A DNA stretch of 64,000 nt, from assembly GCA_932521025.1 (NCBI GenBank), contig OW051470.1, positions 8,666,501 to 8,730,500 on the forward strand. Direction: 5' to 3'. A program made the translations under genes and the position numbers. Numbering within the stretch: position 1 is the stretch's first letter; the number at the start of each line of letters is the position of its first letter. Below, piece by piece: positions 12,001 to 22,140 of this stretch. Below the pieces are notes generated by a model. That model had not been told where the DNA came from, did no database searches, and saw only the letters and a list, made by a program, of their open reading frames with translations. Origin of the DNA: Oscheius onirici (lineage: Eukaryota > Nematoda > Chromadorea > Rhabditida > Rhabditidae).

Positions 12001-12918
12001 ATGATCTTTTCGATCATGATCCAGTGAGAAAAAGGAAATTGGTAAGCGTCAGCGATCCACTGAACTGGTCCGAAACTTGGATCCTGCCGCTTATTGTTAG
12101 CCACTACACCACTCCCGCCTCGTACAGCGCGGCGCAGCTCAGAACCGCCGCCTCGTCCGCGCAGCGCAGGATTTCAAAAAGTCTGCTTGGCGCAGTGACA
12201 GCTTTCTAGCCTGAACAATGCGGGTTCAAATCCGCCTGTGCTCATTTTTTTCATTGTTGGTCACAGAATGACGCTAGGATAGTTTGGATTGGGACACCTC
12301 GTTACGACCCCCTTCTTGTAGCAGGTCTCCTAAAATTTTCAAAAAAAAAAAATCTTACCGAATGTTCGCAGAGTTCAAACTCCTTTTCGAAGAGGATTGG
12401 GATTGCTCCATGATAGAAGCTGGGACAGGAGGGGAATTGAGCTTGAAAATACTGAAACGTGAGTTTTTTCTACAAGCCTGGGAGGTGAACTAACATGAAT
12501 CAGCTGCTCTCTTCGCGGTAGGTCCAGGAAATATACAGTCTCTGGCGGCGGCTAGAAATGTATGATTTGTCAAAAATTTGTTGAAAAAAACTTACAAAAT
12601 TTTCGTCAGTTCCTATTTGATGCTGCCTGCGGCTCGGCTCTCTCAAAGGCGGTTCTGCCATTTCTGGAAGAAGAATACATTTTTTTCGGAGACGAAAAAT
12701 GAAGGAAATCGGAGAAAATTAGGTCAACACTACGACGACGACACACAGAGCAATATTTCACATTTTTTTTTGTTAATTTGTTTTTAATCATGCTGCAATT
12801 CATTTTTGAGCAAAATGACGACAAAAACGGAGAAAAAAAAAGATGGAAAAATGAAGTGGAAAATTTAGGAAAGTCAACGAAGAAAGGAAAAACATTACCG
12901 TAATCCTCGTTTCCGCTC
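9024..12918 (-). CDS. Unrecognised Pro/Gln/Arg-rich protein with duplicated exons
   Basis: Start ATG is at 12918 (MSGNEDY). In-phase exons follow near 12685-12600, 12562-12492, 12439-12361 and 12321-12285. Further coding blocks lie near 12075-11945, 11820-11590 and 11535-11425, and then a series of exons from 11060 to 9545. The last exon (about 9155-9024) ends QRKK and TAG at 9024. The N-terminal third has two cysteine pairs (CEHSETC and a later RCPNPNY). The C-terminal half alternates two modules. One is QSAAEESPFPSRP...QPHPSRENEQRRR (seen near 10918, 10285, 10110 and 9740). The other is RRPTTEARTPF...PPPSRQIEQRRRENS (near 11060 and 10400). This is an exon-duplication array of disordered, basic-glutamine sequence. 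No catalytic motif or known domain was seen. Some central junctions (12285-11945) are unresolved because a tRNA-like repeat lies there. Confidence 0.55.
12187..12243 (+). repeat. tRNA-derived (SINE-like) fragment
   Basis: TTGGCGCAGTGACAGC resembles a Pol III A box and GCGGGTTCAAATCC a B box at tRNA spacing, but the stems do not pair fully. It is a tRNA-like relic rather than a working tRNA, and it lies inside the Pro/Gln-rich gene. Confidence 0.45.
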
Positions 12919-13188
12919 ATTTTCAATTGGTGCGCAAAAAAAGGCGCCAAATCAAAAGTCATTTTATTTTCGAAACTTCCTCAATTTTTTTCTTCCTTTC
13001 CTACAAAAAGTTCTCATTTTTTCTTGCCTTTCTTGTCCTCTTGCAGTAGAGAATAGCAAAAAAACTAGATATGGTTGTCAGAAGCCAGTTTACATGTTAA
13101 AGTTTGTCTTTTTTCCATTTTTCATTTTTGTCATTTGTCCTTTTTTCGTCGACTCTCAGTCTTTCTTTTACAAAGCCATTTTTACAGC

Positions 13189-16100
13189 ATGCTCGACCCT
13201 GACGACGAATATCTCGTCTACAACTTTTCTTTTCTTGACAAAGTGACCGTAGAAACCGGAGAATCTGCTCCTCCTCCCGTCGAATTCGACCAGTTAGAAC
13301 ATCAAGGCCCGGAGAATGTTTTTGAGGTAATTTTTCCAGTTTTTACCTAAAAAAACGAGTTCAGGAGTATCCAAATAATCGACAAATTGCCGAATTTTCT
13401 CCTCTGCCCGAAGAATACGAGGAATTTGACGCTGAGGTTGGTTTTTCCAAAATTCTTTGAGAAAAACATAATTTAGGAGGCTAGACGCCTGGAAAGCTTA
13501 AACCTGCAGAGAAATTTCGCCGAATGCGTCAGATCTCTCTCGTTATGTTCCAAAGAGCTGAAGCAGCTCGATTCGATCAAAAAGGTTCGTTTTCATTCTA
13601 GTCTTCTTCCGTTTTCGATATGTTTGTGATTTTTTTGATGCAGAATTTAAATTCTCAGCAGGAAATGAAACAATACGTGGTTTTGACAGGCAGGGTGGCC
13701 TGAATGTTTTTTTCTCCATGAACTCTCCGTTCCCTTCCAGTAGATCTACCCCATTCAGACCAAGGTTCGAATACTGTCTCCGTAGTCCCAGTACTCTTCA
13801 AAACTTTTGAAATCCTCAAATTTTTCTTGAAATTTCATAACTTTATGCAATTAACATTTTTTTTTCCAAGTCATCGAACTTGTCAACTCTTGTCCAGTAA
13901 CCAAAAAGACCCCATTCAATTGACTCTCTGTGACCGCGGATGGCTGAAAAGAAGAGTGGCGGAGACAATGCGGGTGAAAAGAAGAGTGGCGGAGGCAATG
14001 CGGCTGAAAAGAAGAGTGGCGGAGGCCATGTCCCAGTAACGAAGCTGGCCAGTCACCAGCCCAACTACCAGACTCTCTACGGCTACATGGAACCAAAGAC
14101 GAAGAAAAAGACGGAGGAATGCTCGTTGGATGAGGCGAAGAAGCAGCAAAAGTCGAAGGAGACGGAAATGACGAAGAAGAAGTCGAAAGTGACTGTGGTG
14201 ACGGAAAAGAAGGAATCAAAAGTGGAGACGAAAAAAAAGGAATCGAAAGTGGAGACGGAGAAGAAAAAGAATGATCCGTGCGAATACATGGAGCTGCTGA
14301 CGCCGAAACCGGAAAAGCCGAAAAAAAAGGCTCTGTATATGCCGGCCAAGGATTTTGGTGAGAGTCTTCTGCAGGAGAGCAAGGAACAGTCGAAGGGCGC
14401 TCCGACCATGGTGGATAGTCAGCCGGTACCGTCGAATGCCGTCAGCTGGAGCGATCCGAAGTACAAGACGCTGGCCAATGTGCCCAATTGCTTCACGGCT
14501 CCCGTCAAGCCGGTGGGTCTACATGTTTTTCACAAAGTGTTAGAGCTCTTGGCCTTGAAATAGGCGTCATTAGATCATAGAAATTCTATAGTTTTTTGTC
14601 GAATTTCTAGCGACATGATACCGTTTACAAGTAGAGCGACTAGTTTTCGCCTGATCCTTTATCATTGGCGTCGTTGTACGGTCGATTTTCTTTACGAGTT
14701 AATGGGCAGCTTCTGGTAACCCGATTATGGTAAAATGTAGTCGAAATACACTTGTTTCAAGATAGGATGAGAATAATGAATCCTAGTGGGTTTGCTAGAT
14801 CCTTTGGAGCCTATCAGCTACCCCCGATCATTCGATGAGTACGGTAGAACTACAAATGGGACTAGATTTGTAACTCTACCATACTCTTCCCTAAACCGAC
14901 ACAAACATATAGTATAACAAGCAAAAACTGGGTCCAGCTTTGCTTCAACAGCCTTACAAATCGTGCTGGCCATTTATCCACAATAGCTAAAACTTAAAAA
15001 AAATGCAAAAACAGGTCCAGCGAAAGAGAAAAGGAGCTTAGCTCGCTCAAAATGTCCTAACTTGGCTTCCCTTTCAGCCGAGTCTTGCCCCCAAGAAGAA
15101 GGCCAACTATCTCGTCAACGACTCGGCTCTGGAAAACTTGGAGTCCAGCGAGCAGACTTCGAAGGAACAGAGCGCCACGGTCGACATTCAGCCGCCGCCG
15201 ACGAATGCCGTAAGCGTCAGCGATTCTAACTACAAGACGCTGGCTGCTGTACCGGACTGCTTCGAGCCGGAAGAGGTCAAGGCCCATATGGAGAAGAAGA
15301 GCCTTCCGAACAAGAAGAAGCAGCCCGAAAGAACGACCCTGGAGGATCTGAAGGAGGACATGAAGAGACTGAAAGAGGACATGAAGAAACTGAAGAAGAC
15401 GAGCAAAAAGAGGGAAAAATAGAGGCAATAAAACAGATTCTGAAGAAGTTTGGTGCAATTTCGAGAGCTCTTTTGGATTTTTTTAGCTTGGGCACTAAAA
15501 TCCACTTTAAATTGCTCTCGCATCTCTGTACGTGTGTCTGTCGGAAGCTTTAATTGGCAATCAAAATGGAGCAATTCGTGCGCACAATTAAGGGGAAAGG
15601 AGTTTGCAACACAGGTTTGTAACACTATTTGTAACACCACAAACAAGTGCGAAGACTTTGCTTCTGATTTTGGCAGTTCCCATACAGAAACGGTTTTCAA
15701 ATGGTTCAGGCGAAGAAAAAAATAAGGGATAGTAGGTAACTTTAGCCCTGGAAGGGTGTTGCCAACCTTGTTGAGCAAATATCTAAGGTTTCAGGAAATC
15801 TCTGCCAAGAAGTGACAGGAAAGACTGCAAGAGAATAGATTTTTGTTTTGAGACGCTTTCTGTGCTCAAACGCTGGATACTCAGCCAGTCAAAGTTTCCG
15901 TTACGCACCTTAGCTGAGTATCCAATATAAAAACAAATAAAAACGGAAATATACTGGAATCCGTTCTCAATTTTAAGCAAACCAATTCGGGGGTTTCCCT
16001 TTATTTCATCTCACTTTTCTTCAGCTAAACATATCGTATTTTTCAGGAAAAAGATAAACTGGCCACACATATTGCGGAGCTGGACAGCTACAACGATGGA

Positions 16101-19100
16101 CTGCGCGAGCAGCTCTGGGAATCCCGTCGGCTCTGCGCCGTGGAAGAGGTCGAAAAACGGCTGGCTGTGGCGAAACAACGAGAAGCGGCCGAAGAACTCT
16201 TCGTGCTGAAGAAGGAGCACGAAGAAAGCAAAGTATTTTTCGACTTTTAAGTCCAAAAACGCACATTTTCAGAAAAAGGCAGCCTCGGCAGATCTGTACA
16301 AGCAGAAATTCCACCAGCTAAAGGAAATCTGCGACAATTTCTTGGAACAGAAGCAGGATATGGCCAAAAAGTTTCAGGAGTGTGTGCGGGTCATAAAAAT
16401 GAAGAATAACGAGTAAGTAGGCTTTTTTTGCACGAGAATTTTACCTTTTTCCGTAAAGACGCCTAATTTTAGGATAACGGTGCTTCGGGAGGCAAAAATC
16501 ACGATTCCGCCGATGAAGAGCTTCTCCAATGTGGAAAAACCGACGAAGAGTCGGAGTCCAGTGAGACTTTCGAGGTCCAGTCCGGCTGTGAGAGCGAATC
16601 CGGAAGAGATCTCAAGTCCACTTACGAGAGCAATTAAAAAAGAGCCAGTAGCAGTACAGTCTTCAATTTCATGTCCCATTGGAAGAGTGACCAGATCGAG
16701 GTTGGTTTTCATTATTTTTCTTCCAATGAATCTAAAATATTAAATTGCTATGGCGGACTCTGCGTTTGTCTGAGTCCACGAGAATCGTCATAGCGAGTCA
16801 AGATTTCTCAGGATTACATAGCGAGCAACTTTTGAACTTGGAGTTTATACAGACTTTGGCTTGCACTGTGTTAGAGGCAAGGAGAAAGCTTTTAAAAATG
16901 GTAAAAACCAAGTAGAAAAGTTTGGCGCTGCGACGCCGTCAGGTGACAAAGTCGTCTGGTTGTAAAGAAAAGATAAAAATAAGGATGCAAAAATTATCCC
17001 GACAATGAAATTTTCACTGTCATTCTCTCCCTGCTATTTATTCAGAACAATGGAAGAAGATCAGAATGAAACTGATCTGGTTTCTGCCTACTTTTCTGAA
17101 ATCTTCCATTCTGCAAAGGTGTCAAATAAAGAAACTAAAACTACTGACATAAAGTTATGCTATAAACTAACGTCGTTTTTCAGAAGTTCCTCAGTAAGTC
17201 TCCAACAGACTGTCCCCGTCTGGTCGGCTCCCAGCTTGTCCAAGTCAAAAGTACCAAAAGAGAAGCCCTTCCGTTCCATCAAGGCCAACATGATTTTGGC
17301 CGGTATTCACAAGCTTGAAAACGAGAAAAATGTTCCTCGCCTTGAGCCTATTCCTTCCGTCTCATTGAACGATGAAAATGTAAGTTTTCTGACCATTTCT
17401 TGTAATTTTATGCAAAAATTTAGGATAAAGTAGCTGAGGAAAGTACCGTAATCGCTTCTGGAAACTTCAGCATTCCGGTCAGGAAAAATGCGAGTTTTTA
17501 TCTATTTTTGTTGCCTAAATTGTCAATTTTAGGCTCCGAGAAGAGGAAAATCTGCCGCCAAAACGGAGATTCAGAAGCTGTTGGATACCGTAATCCCGGA
17601 ACCTGTTTTAGGAGAAATTGACGCTTCGGAGACTACAAATGTTCGTTTTCCCGCCATTTTTTATCCTAAATTTAGGCCCAAAACCGAGCTACCTTAATCT
17701 CTGTCCCGGAGCCTCTTCCGATTCAAATTTCGGCCTCCTTCTCGCCAATGAAGCGGCGCCAGTCGACAAAGAACCAGAACATTTTGGCGGCAATTCATCC
17801 GGCTGAAGAGGAGAAAAATTTCAAAATTGAGCCAAAAGTTGATCTCGAAAAGGTGGGAAGTGTCCGTTTTTTTAGCCTATTTCCCCAAATTTTAGGCTGA
17901 GATTCGAGGAAAACCTACCGTAGCCCCTGCAAAGCCGGAGAGGAAGAAAAATGAGAAGCAGTTCCCGTCGAAAAATACTCAAAATATCTTGGAACTTGTT
18001 CAGAAGTTTGAAGAAGAGATTTATCCTCAGATTGAGACACTTTCTCGCTACAAATTCGGCGTTTCTTCTGTAGATGAAAATGTAGTTTTTTGGAGCCTTT
18101 TCGCTTAAAATTGCTATAATTTTAGGTGGACCCCGAAATGCTGGAGGAAAGTACCGTAAACCCTGTCCTGGAGCCTCTTACTGGAAAAATTGACGTTCCA
18201 GAGCCTCAAATCGTTAGTTCCCAGCCATTTTCCAGACATTCTATCCCAAATTTAGGCCCAGAAAGCTACCGTAATCTCTAAGCCGGTCCAAATGAGCCTC
18301 TCCTTGACGGAAACGGTAGTCCCTGTCCGAAGAACTTTCCCGGAAAAGCCCCTAGCTCCGCCTAAAAATATCGTACGTTCATCACTCTTTATGGAGACTT
18401 TTATCCTAAATTTAGGCCCAAAAGTTAGAAATTCGGGAAAAGGTGAAAAAAGGGCCGAAACAGGTGGAAATTATTGAGCCTAGGAGGCAGAGAAAGAGAC
18501 GACACGAGGAACCGGCAAATTTGAAGAATGTCAAGGCTCTTCCAGAGGTTTTTGCCGTTTTTTTGTAACTAAAAATAAATAAATTTAGACCCTGCTTGCC
18601 ACGACGCCCGAAATGCCCGATTTGGATACTGTAAGAACGCGACTCTCGGAGCAAGATATGACGGCAATCCATGCGATTCCGGCTGATAAATTTGGAGAAA
18701 TTATGGCTCAGGTTGGTCTTTTTTAGACTTTGCTTTTATCCAGAAAATTCAAATCTCTAGAGATGAAGCGGAACAAAAAACTTTCAGGTAGCGATTCATC
18801 TCGTATTAAAAACACGGTTTAGACTCAAAATCGACAAAAATCTGCTGCCAGAACGGTCAAAATCGAAACATTGGAGGAAAGAACCGTAATCCCCATCCAG
18901 GAGCCAGTTTTAGGAGAAATTGACGTTCCGGTGGCCGAAAACGTTAGTTTTTTGGTCATTCCACTATTTCGAAGGTTTTAGGCTCAAATTCGGTCCGAAA
19001 AGACGCAGAAGATCTTGGCCGTTGTTCAGAAGTTTGAAGAAGAGATTTATCCTCAGATTGAGACACTTTCTCGCTACAAATTCGGCGTTTCTTCTGTAGA

Positions 19101-22092
19101 TGAAAATGTAGTTTTTTGGAGCCTTTTCGCTTAATATTGCTATAATTTTAGGTGGACCCCGAAATGCTGGAGGAAAGTACCGTAAACCCTGTCCTGGAGC
19201 CTCTTACTGGAAAAATTGACGTTCCAGAGCCTCAAATCGTTAGTTCCCAGCCATTTTCCAGACATTCTATCCCAAATTTAGGCCCAGAAAGCTACCGTAA
19301 TCTCTAAGCCGGTCCAAATGAGCCTCTCCTTGACGGAAACGGTAGTCCCTGTCCGAAGAACTTTCCCGGAAAAGCCCCTAGCTCCGCCTAAAAATATCGT
19401 ACGTTCATCACTCTTTATGGAGACTTTTATCCTAAATTTAGGCCCAAAAGTTAGAAATTCGGGAAAAGGTGAAAAAAGGGCCGAAACAGGTGGAAATTAT
19501 TGAGCCTAGGAGGCAGAGAAAGAGACGACACGAGGAACCGGCAAATTTGAAGAATGTCAAGGCTCTTCCAGAGGTTTTTGCCGTTTTTTTGTAACTAAAA
19601 ATAAATAAATTTAGACCCTGCTTGCCACGACGCTCGAAATGCCCGATTTGGATACTGTAAGAACGCGACTCTCAGACCAGGATATGGCGGCAATTCATGC
19701 AATTCCGGTGGATAAATTTGGAGAAATTATGGCTCAGGTTGGTTTTTATTTTGCTTTTAACCAAAAAATTCGAATCTTTAGAGATGAAACGTGAACTTTC
19801 AGGTAGCGATTCGTCTCCAAACTGGCAATATGTGGACGCTGGTTATGACCAATTTTCGCAAGAAAAACGCTGATCGGCTCTCGAACAAAACGGTATGTTC
19901 AATTTTTGATAGAGTTTCGCTTAAGCTTTGGAAAAGTCAAGTAAAAAACGATAAGGGATCCAAGACTGACCATTTGTTCGGTAGAAAACAATAAAGAGTT
20001 GAGTGAATAGTTTGGAAAAATTTAGGAAGATATGCTCATATTCCTGGCCAATGAGCTCTCGTCAGGATCCGGCAACCTGTGGGCTCCATTTATTCGCTCC
20101 TTGTGGCTGTCGCTCGTCTCCCAGGCCATACGAGAAGCTTCCTTCTGCTGCAAAATTGTCCGACTCATCTGTGCTGCTCTCAATGTCGAGGTAAGGAATC
20201 TTTTAAAGTTTTTATTTAATTAATTTTTTGAGAAAGAAAAACATATTTTGGTCTGATTCGGAGCGCAGAAAGAAGGCAATTTTGGGCAGTCGTTATAATT
20301 TAAAAAACCTTTCGAATAGTTTACGAAAAATAGGCCAAATTATACCCATTTCAAGAAATTATTTCTCAATTTTTCTAGCCAGCCAGCAATGTACCTCCTT
20401 CTTAGGTCCAACTGGAAGCCATGGGAACTGCCGAACTCGGCCCAAATACCTGCCAATTTGTGAAGAATCTCATCAAATTTGTGGCTTTCAACTATCCGGT
20501 TAGTTTTTAGCTTTAAAATGGACAAAAAACTCTTCAGAACTTTCTCGGCCAGGTCCTCGTCTACGTCCTGCAGCTGCTTCCCTTTGAACATGTCCAATTT
20601 CTCTGTGAGGATGAGGAAGAAACTTTGCGACAAATTCTGGTTCTCTTTTCCGACGAAGTGACACGAAAGATTTTCGTCTGGTACTGGGACAGCTTTTATC
20701 CGGACAAGGAACTTCTTCTACCAAAGGTCAGCTTTTTCAAATATTCTGATAAGTACCGTACCTTGGCAGTAATTTTGTTCTTATCCTAAATGTGCCTATT
20801 TTTTGTGTTTATTAACTCGATACGGCGAATAAAATGAGACTAAACTTTAAAAAAAACGTGGTCGAGTCACCGAGAAAACAACACGCCCAGAATTGCAATT
20901 TTCAAGCCAAAAGTTTACTTTTTTTGGACCACGACTTTCGTGGCCCGAAATCCTTCTGGCCAATCTTTCAAAGCAGTGGAGAGTTGTGTATCCGGGTTAC
21001 TGTAGCCTTCTTTTCCTAAGAATCTATTTCAGCAAGACGAAATTGTGTTCGACGACGAGCTCTCTCGGTTCTATATGCAGGAAGTCGGCGAAGAACTACA
21101 ATTTACAGATTCCGGAGCTTTGAAAGTACTTTTTCTTCCTTTTTGGCCCACTTTTTATCTTAAAAATTCGGCCCAGAAACCGCCAGTTTTAGGTCTCAAA
21201 AACAGCCGCCGCTACGATGAAAATCCGTGCTCTTTACCTCTCATCCGCTGTCGGACATTCTTTGCTCCAAAAAGAGCTCAAAGCGGCCGAAAAGTTGCTG
21301 AAAAATGCTGCCGAAGAGTACGTAACTGAGTCATCTAGACGGGATCCGGCTGCTGGTCAGTTTTCTCTCTAAATTCCGTTTAAATGAGCCAAAATTGCAG
21401 GTAGTTTGTTCCAAATTGGAGGAGAAGTGAGCCTCCAGGAAGCTAAGGAAATCTGTCTTCGTCTTCATTTTCTCGCCAGTCTGCTGCCGACGATGGTCCG
21501 AATGGGCAGCTCCAAGATGAAAGACACGTTCGTGAAGATGATCGAGAGCATCGCTAACCTGGTTCGTTGACTTCTTATCTTTTTTTGACAATGAGAGTAA
21601 GTGAAACCATAAATTGACAGCAATATGCTGATAGTGTGAGATTTTCCTAGGCAGGGGACGACTGATTGTGAGATTATTTCTCATTTCCATCGAAGAGCGG
21701 TCCATCCTCAGTCTATTCGTTCAATATTTCAATGAGAAAGCTACAGTAACCCACACTGGGTGGATTTCTATTGTTAACTCTTCTCAAATAGTCAACTTTT
21801 GCGTCAAATCAAGTTACTGTTCTGTTACCAAAACTTTTCTAAACCTAAATGCAACATTTGAAGACTACTTTTTTCCTGATTTTGTACATTTTTGGCTAAC
21901 ACAAACGTCATGTCTTGTGTTACAGAAACTCGTTGTCTAAAAGTAACTCTTAATTTTAAGTCGGACACGATCCAATGCGCCATCAAAAACGACTCTAGAC
22001 AACAGAAGACGGCCCAGAGGGAGATGCTGCTTAACTGTTTTGACAACTTCCTTCGTCTTATTCGTTTCTGCACAAGAAGCAGAAAAGTTTAG
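13189..22092 (+). CDS. Long coiled-coil protein with tandem repeat exons (unrecognised)
   Basis: Exons 13189-13326, 13365-13436, 13477-13584, 16047-16232, 16273-16412 and 16473-16700 are all in phase. They encode an acidic N-terminus and a charged helical region (EKDKLATHIAEL..., KFHQLKEICDNFLEQKQ) typical of a coiled coil. About fifteen further short exons run from 17047 to 19740. They encode diverged repeats of the type ESTV-PV-EP--G-IDVPE and N-IL--I-K-EEEKN, separated by introns of about 50 bp. The C-terminal exons (about 19800-21560 and 21962-22092) are leucine-rich helices of HEAT-like appearance, ending CTRSRKV. The ATG at 13189 lies one base after TTTTTACAG, as expected for a spliced-leader site. 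A second such site (TTATTCAG, ATG at 17052) could mean two genes, 13189-16700 and 17052-22092. Phase continuity and the absence of AATAAA between them favour one. Function unknown; a scaffold role is only a guess from composition. Confidence 0.5.
13940..15422 (+). CDS. Nested gene: Lys-rich protein with YKTLA-V--CF repeats
   Basis: Two exons, 13940-14512 and 15078-15422, join in phase to give 305 residues. The whole gene lies within the intron 13585-16046 of the surrounding gene, on the same strand. The N-terminus is three copies of an AEKKSGGGN-type decapeptide. A Lys/Glu-rich stretch follows, and then two copies of a ~55-residue unit, one per exon: SNAVSWSDPKYKTLANVPNCF in exon 1 and TNAVSVSDSNYKTLAAVPDCF in exon 2. 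A weaker third motif, NYQTLYGYM, precedes them. The C-terminus is a short amphipathic helix (LKEDMKRLKEDMKKLKK). Codon use is GC-rich at third positions, unlike the AT-rich host exons. An AATAAA follows at about 15427, supporting a separate transcript. No enzyme motif is seen. The repeat recalls small nematode-specific proteins but no name can be given. Confidence 0.68.
13944..14032 (+). repeat. Coding minisatellite, 30-bp unit x3
   Basis: Three nearly identical 30-bp units (GAAAAGAAGAGTGGCGGAG and so on) encode EKKSGG(D/G)NA decapeptides at the N-terminus of the nested gene. The unit length is a multiple of three, so copy-number change would keep the frame. Confidence 0.8.
15500..15965. repeat. 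Composite repeat: GGAAGCTTTAATTGGCAATC element and GAGTATCCAA element
   Basis: 15505-15610 (CGGAAGCTTTAATTGGCAAT, GTGCGCACAATTAAGG) is a third, partial copy of the repeat whose inverted pair lies at 47390-47735 and 48325-48650. 15870-15925 contains GGATACTCAGCC and its complement GGCTGAGTATCC type sequence (TTAGCTGAGTATCCAA), a palindromic motif that recurs at 48960, 55207, 56043 and 59242-59310. Confidence 0.5.
17998..18718 (+). repeat. Direct duplication, copy 1 (repeat exons)
   Basis: This 721-bp block, carrying several exons and introns of the long repeat-exon gene, is almost identical to 19024-19744, an offset of 1,026 bp. Differences cluster in the last ~100 bp, for example GAGCAAGATATGACGG versus GACCAGGATATGGCGG. 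Introns are as conserved as exons, which points to a recent event. Confidence 0.9.
19024..19744 (+). repeat. Direct duplication, copy 2 (repeat exons)
   Basis: This is the second copy of 17998-18718. The 305-bp spacer between the copies (18719-19023) is diverged but resembles the exon block near 17540-17640 (TTTTAGGAGAAATTGACG). The duplicated unit is therefore about 1 kb of coding repeat. Confidence 0.9.
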
Positions 22093-22140
22093 ACTTTTTA
22101 CATTGTTATTTTTGTCTAATACAGAGTTTATTACTTCCGT

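Noticed and set aside
14083-14409. 108-codon Phe/Ser-rich minus-strand ORF
   Set aside because: It is the complement of the AAG/GAA-rich coding sequence of the nested gene.
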